From Nymphaea colorata (Eukaryota > Streptophyta > Magnoliopsida > Nymphaeales > Nymphaeaceae), in NCBI RefSeq assembly GCF_008831285.2, contig NW_022204991.1, forward strand, positions 1 to 25,420: 25,420 bases of DNA. Reading direction: 5' to 3'. The position numbers and the translations under genes are program-made. The notes beneath the pieces were generated by a model, which had not been told where the DNA came from, did no database searches, and saw nothing but the letters and a program-made list of their open reading frames with translations. Shown here in pieces: positions 21,133 through 25,420 of the stretch. Within the stretch, counting starts at the first letter, position 1; each line of letters opens with the position of its first letter.

Positions 21133-24100
21133 ATGCCATAAACTTATCGAACTTTAATCATAACAAAAATAAGGCAAAGACTCAATTCCTTCCTCTTAAA
21201 GTAGAGTGCTCACCCTCCACTCTTATATTTTCTCATTTTCTATTACCTTCATTACTCTTTCGAGACTCCTCCTGAGTCCTTCAGCCTCCTTCTCTTTATT
21301 ATAGCAGTAGTCATAGCATTGGTATGCAATTACAACTTTGTCTTCACCCTTGCACCCTTTCTGAAGGCTTCACCGATACTGTCAGTTCCTATGCTCGCAA
21401 TTTCTCTGTTCTTCTGCAACTAAAAATGGAAAGTATACCTTTTTCTCTTGGCTATTGGTGATGAAGCATTTGGCCCTCCTGCTCAATAATACTTCTTGGC
21501 CTTATTTCCACTTTTGATATGTTTTTAAATTTATCGGGCTCTGATCTTCAGATCGATCGCTGACAATGTGAGCTATTTTGTGGGCATGATTACCGTATCT
21601 TCCATCTACTGGATCTCTATCTTAAACTCTAATTTCAACATAGGAGTCAATACGTGGATATTTTCCACTTTGGTCATCGTCATATCCTCGTTGGGCTTTT
21701 CACTCATCAGGAACCGAATCGAAAGGTTAAAAAAAGCTAACCCCGATCTTATCTACTCCTCAAGAATTATGGCCCACTACCTAAAATTGATGGAAATTTA
21801 AACGATAGACCCTTTGCTCTTAAAAACCAAAATTCTGTTTCACTCCAAGAAGTGCCAAAAGATATTTTGTTTCTGTCACATACGGGAGTTTTCGGGTAAA
21901 ACCGAGTACCTGATGAGACAACTCTATGAAAACGCGCTCGAGAGGTTTCCTCAGGATTCGGACAGCCTCCTATACGAGTTTTACGTCGATTTTCTGCTGA
22001 AGAACGAACAGGAAATCAACGCCCTCCACTTCCTCACCAACTGGAAACCCGATGGGTACCACCCCCTCTTCGGACGGGAAAGAGCGAAGGCCAAAATATA
22101 GAGACTCATCCGCGAGGCCAACAGCTCCAACGTCTACGAACTGCAGTACGCATACGCGCTGGACTACGACAAGCACTACCAGAAGGTGGCCGAAGAAATC
22201 AACGCAATCCTCAAGCTGAAGCTGCGGTTCTGGGGAGAAGTCAACAGGGAAGTCTCCAGAGTGGCCAGGATGCAGAAGCTTGGAGGGTAAATCGTTGCCC
22301 GGATGTACGGACTGAACCAGTTCTACAACGCAACGATAAAGCGGTACGAGAAGAGCATCTACCTGTTCGACACGACGGCGCTCTACGCGATGTACATGCT
22401 GTCGACCACCAACTTCAAAGAGTACGCCGAACTCATCATCAAAAACACCGCCAAACTCCTCGAGGAAGTCTACGTCTTCGAGAACTCCGCCGCCGAGACC
22501 TACGCCATCCGCACGGTGGTCCGCAGGGAGCAGAGCAGCTGCATCCCCCACCCCAGGGACAGCCTCAGGCCCCTCAACTACATCAGCACCGTGAGCTCCT
22601 TCGCGGAGGCCCACGACGAGACCTGCTGCAAGCTCATCATCGACGCGGCCAGCAGCGGCCTCTGCAGTCTGCTCTCCATCCGGCGGAGCGAGCTCATCGG
22701 GAAGGAACTCAACAGCATCATCCCCGACGGCTACAAGGAAGTGCACAACGTCCGGCTCTCCTACCTGCTGGACTTCGGCAACGAGTCCCTCAAGGAAATC
22801 GTGCCCTCGAAGGTGATGCACAAGGAGCTGAAGCTGCCGATCAAGGGCGCGAACGGGAAGCTGGCGATGGGGTTCGTGTGCATAAAGTTCGTGGTGGACC
22901 TGGCGGAGGGACTCACCTTCGTCTCGGTGGTGAAGCTGGCCCACGACAGGAGCAGCCACGTGCTCATGGACTTCAGGGGAAGGGTCACTGAGAGCGAGGA
23001 GGGCTTCAACAAGGACATCATCGGCCACAGCGAAATCCAGAAGTACCTGTAACGGCTGCGGCTGTCCTGGGAGGAGGAGATGGTGATCCCCGAGGAGAAG
23101 TTCAGCGTGATGATCAACACCGCCAACTACAGCATCACCATCAGCTCGCCCCTCCTCGGCCTCTTCCTCGAAAAGGAAAACCTCAAGGAAAAGTGTCCCC
23201 CCATCCACCTCGAAATCATTAACGAAGAAACCAACAGAAACAAAACAGCTGAGAACGACAAATACAACAAGGTAGGAAGACAGATCAAGCACATGGAGAG
23301 AGCGATTTACACTTACGACGCGGAATCATCCACCAACAGCTCTAAAGGCGGCACAACAGCCGTCTCCATCATCTCCACTTTCTCATAAGGGAACTCCACT
23401 CCTTTATACCGCTTCCTGCAGCTGGCCTTCCTGGCCACTATCCTCAGCTGCGTCCTCTCCAACCTCGGCGCCTACTTCGTCACATAACTATCGTGGGATA
23501 TCACACAACCCCAACACAATCCCATCAATGACACTATGAACCTCTACGCTCTGGAAATGTTGACAGTCAAAACACTAACACTTCTCGGAGACTAGATGAT
23601 ATACTTCCAAGCTGGAGGACTTCTTAACAAGACCCGAGTTAGTCAATACTTTGGCTTCGCAAATTATGAGCTTAGTATTGTTCAATCAACATCTTAGGTT
23701 TATTTTGCTTTTAAGGATAGCATTAGGAACATTCTCGCCACTCCTTCTAAACTCTTAGAGCCAACTATTCGGGAAAGATTTGCGCTGCCTATGAGTGTAG
23801 CGATTCCTTCTGGGTAGGTTCAAGAGCTGCTCAACTTGACTTATACGCAAACATCCACCTTACTGGAATTGAGCATGCTTTTTGCTACAGATATGAACCT
23901 AATGAGCCGTCTTCAGTTCAACAATACTATTATTTTCTATACATACACAGGACCAGTCTCATAAAGTCAAAAGTTTTCTTTTTTATCAACAATCATCGAC
24001 TCTGACGTGCTTCAAACGTAAAGGGTATCGATAGCGGTGCACGTGAGCCTGATGGTCCTGATTGCGCTCATACTGATTCCCTCCTTCTTCCTTCTGAGGA

Positions 24101-25398
24101 AGAGACTCGCCCTGCACGAAAAGATCTTCGACCTGCTGGTCTCGATCGACCCCGACCAGGTGGAGTGCGAGGTTAAGTCGCTGGACTACATCTGCAACAT
24201 CCTGCGGAACTACAAGGAGTCCAACAGGATCATGAAGATGAACATGCTCGACTACCACGAGAACACCCTCCACCCCAGGGGCTCCCGCAGGTCCTCCTCC
24301 GACAACGAAATGGTCATCGGCCTCGAGAAGTACGACACCTCCAACGGCCACCGCGACTCCACCGTCCAGAAGCGGTCGTATTACACCTCAAACTTCACCG
24401 AAAACTCATCCCGCATGGAGAGCACAGTTTCAAAAAGGACCTTCAACCGGCGGACGTCGGAGTTCCACAACATCGTGGGCATCTTAAAGGACAACTTCAT
24501 CTAAACGCAACCCTAGAAATTTTACAGTAAACGGAAGCGGTCAGGAGAGCTGGACATGACTGACTCGATACTTGATCCTTCCCAGAAGCTGCTTAAAGAC
24601 CATTGCATCCTCTACATCGTTTCTCTTTCCTTCCTCCTGATTCTCGGCATCAGTCTGCACTTTCAACTTTAGTTCAACTCTAGCTATTTACGTGGAAAAG
24701 ACGACCTCCTTAAGACATATGGAGATCAGATTATAACTTAGAGAACTCTTCTGGGTTCTAAGGTAATGTTGATGGAGGGATCAGCCTTCTTTGCTAAATT
24801 CTTTGGGCTTCCAAGTGCTCTGGGTTATCTTGTCAAACTGCTGAATTAATTTCCCACCTACAGTTACTACGATAATCTACAGATTTACTCTTAGATAAAC
24901 CGCAATTGCTCCAACAATACCACTCTTCCTCCGACATATGCTGCCAAATATTGCCAGTATGATTACTCTTAGGTGATCCTGAAGGGCCAGTTTGGAGCTC
25001 TCTACAAGGAACTTAACTAGCTTCGGTATCTGATGGACAACTAGCCCAGTTATACTGCCAAATCTGTTTTAATCTATCAGAACATCATTGAAAAACTGCT
25101 CTACCTGGAGAGTGTAAACCTCCGCCTTGAGGAACTTGTACTTAAAAAGGTGGCAATCGTGTTTGATTATCTGGCGCAGCTGGGAAGAGACTATCTTGAC
25201 ACGAAGATGCTGATACTGGTGGTGAGTATTTTGTGGGGAATGGTGTGCTGCGTGTGCGGGTTCTCTGTGATTTGGAAGATGAAGAGGGAGTACTTCCGGG
25301 AAGTGTACATGATCACCTTCCTCAACAGCGAAATGATCACCAAGAACAAGCGGGTCGAGAGCTTCCTCGACCTCATCGCCAAAAACACCTCCAACTGA
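21133..25398 (+). CDS. Copy E: intact TmcB-like multi-pass membrane PAS protein, 1421 aa
   Basis: This is one continuous frame of 1422 codons with no in-frame TGA until 25396, no need for introns, and about 25 in-frame TAA/TAG (about 13 TAA, 12 TAG). Residues 30-190 hold about five or six hydrophobic segments. Residues 272-480 are a TPR-like helical region (FPQDSDSLLYEFYVDFLL; LKLRFWGEVNREVSR). Residues 497-605 are a PAS domain (SSGLCSLLSIRRSELIGKEL; IIPDGYKEVHN). Membrane segments follow at about 760-784, 970-990, 1157-1179 and 1359-1382, ending in a basic tail (KMKREYFREVYMITFLNSEM). The two long loops between these segments carry N-glycosylation sequons (NKT, NLT, NNT; NSS, NCS) and are probably outside the cytoplasm. 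This order matches the TmcB-like PAS membrane proteins common in ciliates; their ligand and partners are unknown. It is likely a receptor-like signalling protein. It is a mosaic of GC-rich and AT-rich blocks. Confidence 0.85.
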
Positions 25399-25420
25399 TC
25401 CAACAACAACCGACCGTTTC
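25399..25420. repeat. Start of a third array spacer, cut by the window edge
   Basis: The bases right after the copy E stop match those after copy D (20294 onward) with a few differences. This indicates that the array continues beyond the window. Confidence 0.6.

Larger units (their letters stand above)
11120..25420 (+). repeat. Tandem array of about 5.0-kb units (copies C, D, E plus spacers)
   Basis: Three head-to-tail units start at 11120, 16138 and 21133, giving unit lengths of 5018 and 4995 bases. Each holds one TmcB-like gene and a spacer of 780-840 bases. The 22 bases after copy E (CCAACAACAACCGACCGTTT) match the start of the previous spacer, so at least one more spacer and probably more units lie to the right. 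All genes point away from the telomere. Confidence 0.85.

Noticed and set aside
21970-23292. Long minus-strand open frame of about 440 codons antisense to copy E
   Set aside because: It lies opposite the GC-rich block, where G/C-ending codons leave almost no antisense stops. The product is a low-complexity Val/Glu/Leu/Asp-rich shadow. The same frame appears opposite copy D (17308-18354).
21133-25398. The common ciliate code with TAA/TAG as glutamine
   Set aside because: Aligned paralog codons at TAR sites are overwhelmingly GAA/GAG. Only about two are CAG, compatible with ordinary substitution.

Overview
This window looks like the end of a ciliate macronuclear chromosome. Bases 1-112 are C4A2-type telomeric repeats (CCCCAA with some CCCAA units) on the strand expected at a left-hand chromosome end. 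Long reading frames stay open only if TAA and TAG are read as sense codons and TGA as the sole stop. Comparing paralogous copies, TAA/TAG sits opposite GAA/GAG at more than twenty positions by hand count, and opposite CAG at about two. The code is therefore most simply UAA/UAG = Glu, the peritrich-type nuclear code, and the source is probably a peritrich or close relative (Vorticella, Carchesium and Opisthonecta group). This is inference; no rRNA is present to confirm it.

The window is dominated by one gene family: large multi-pass membrane proteins with a PAS domain, resembling the TmcB-like ('tiny macrocyst') PAS proteins that are numerous in ciliates. Four full-length copies, all on the plus strand, are at 569-4800 (A), 11120-15355 (C), 16138-20293 (D) and 21133-25398 (E). 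A shorter chimeric copy (B) lies at about 8056-8697. E is a clean 1421-residue frame. A, C and D keep the same architecture but carry many one-base deletions. C, D and E form a tandem array with a unit of about 5.0 kb, including a related spacer of 780-840 bases, and the array appears to continue past the right edge.

Between A and C lies AT-rich sequence with broken or weakly supported genes: a small helical protein (5255-5762), a protein kinase (6466-7287) with a likely C-terminal extension running into copy B (7283-8070), a minus-strand ORF (9163-9450), a second small helical protein (9415-9836), an unrecognised ORF (9895-10548), and a possible 36-residue secreted peptide (10687-10797).

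The most interesting structure is inside the array. GC-rich blocks, nearly identical between copies, encode mainly the predicted cytoplasmic TPR-like/PAS region, the cytoplasmic linker and the C-terminal tail. AT-rich, diverged blocks encode the predicted non-cytoplasmic loops, which carry N-glycosylation sequons. Copy D switches between C-like and E-like sequence. This pattern fits repeated gene conversion, perhaps GC-biased, that homogenises a signalling core while the sensor loops diverge.
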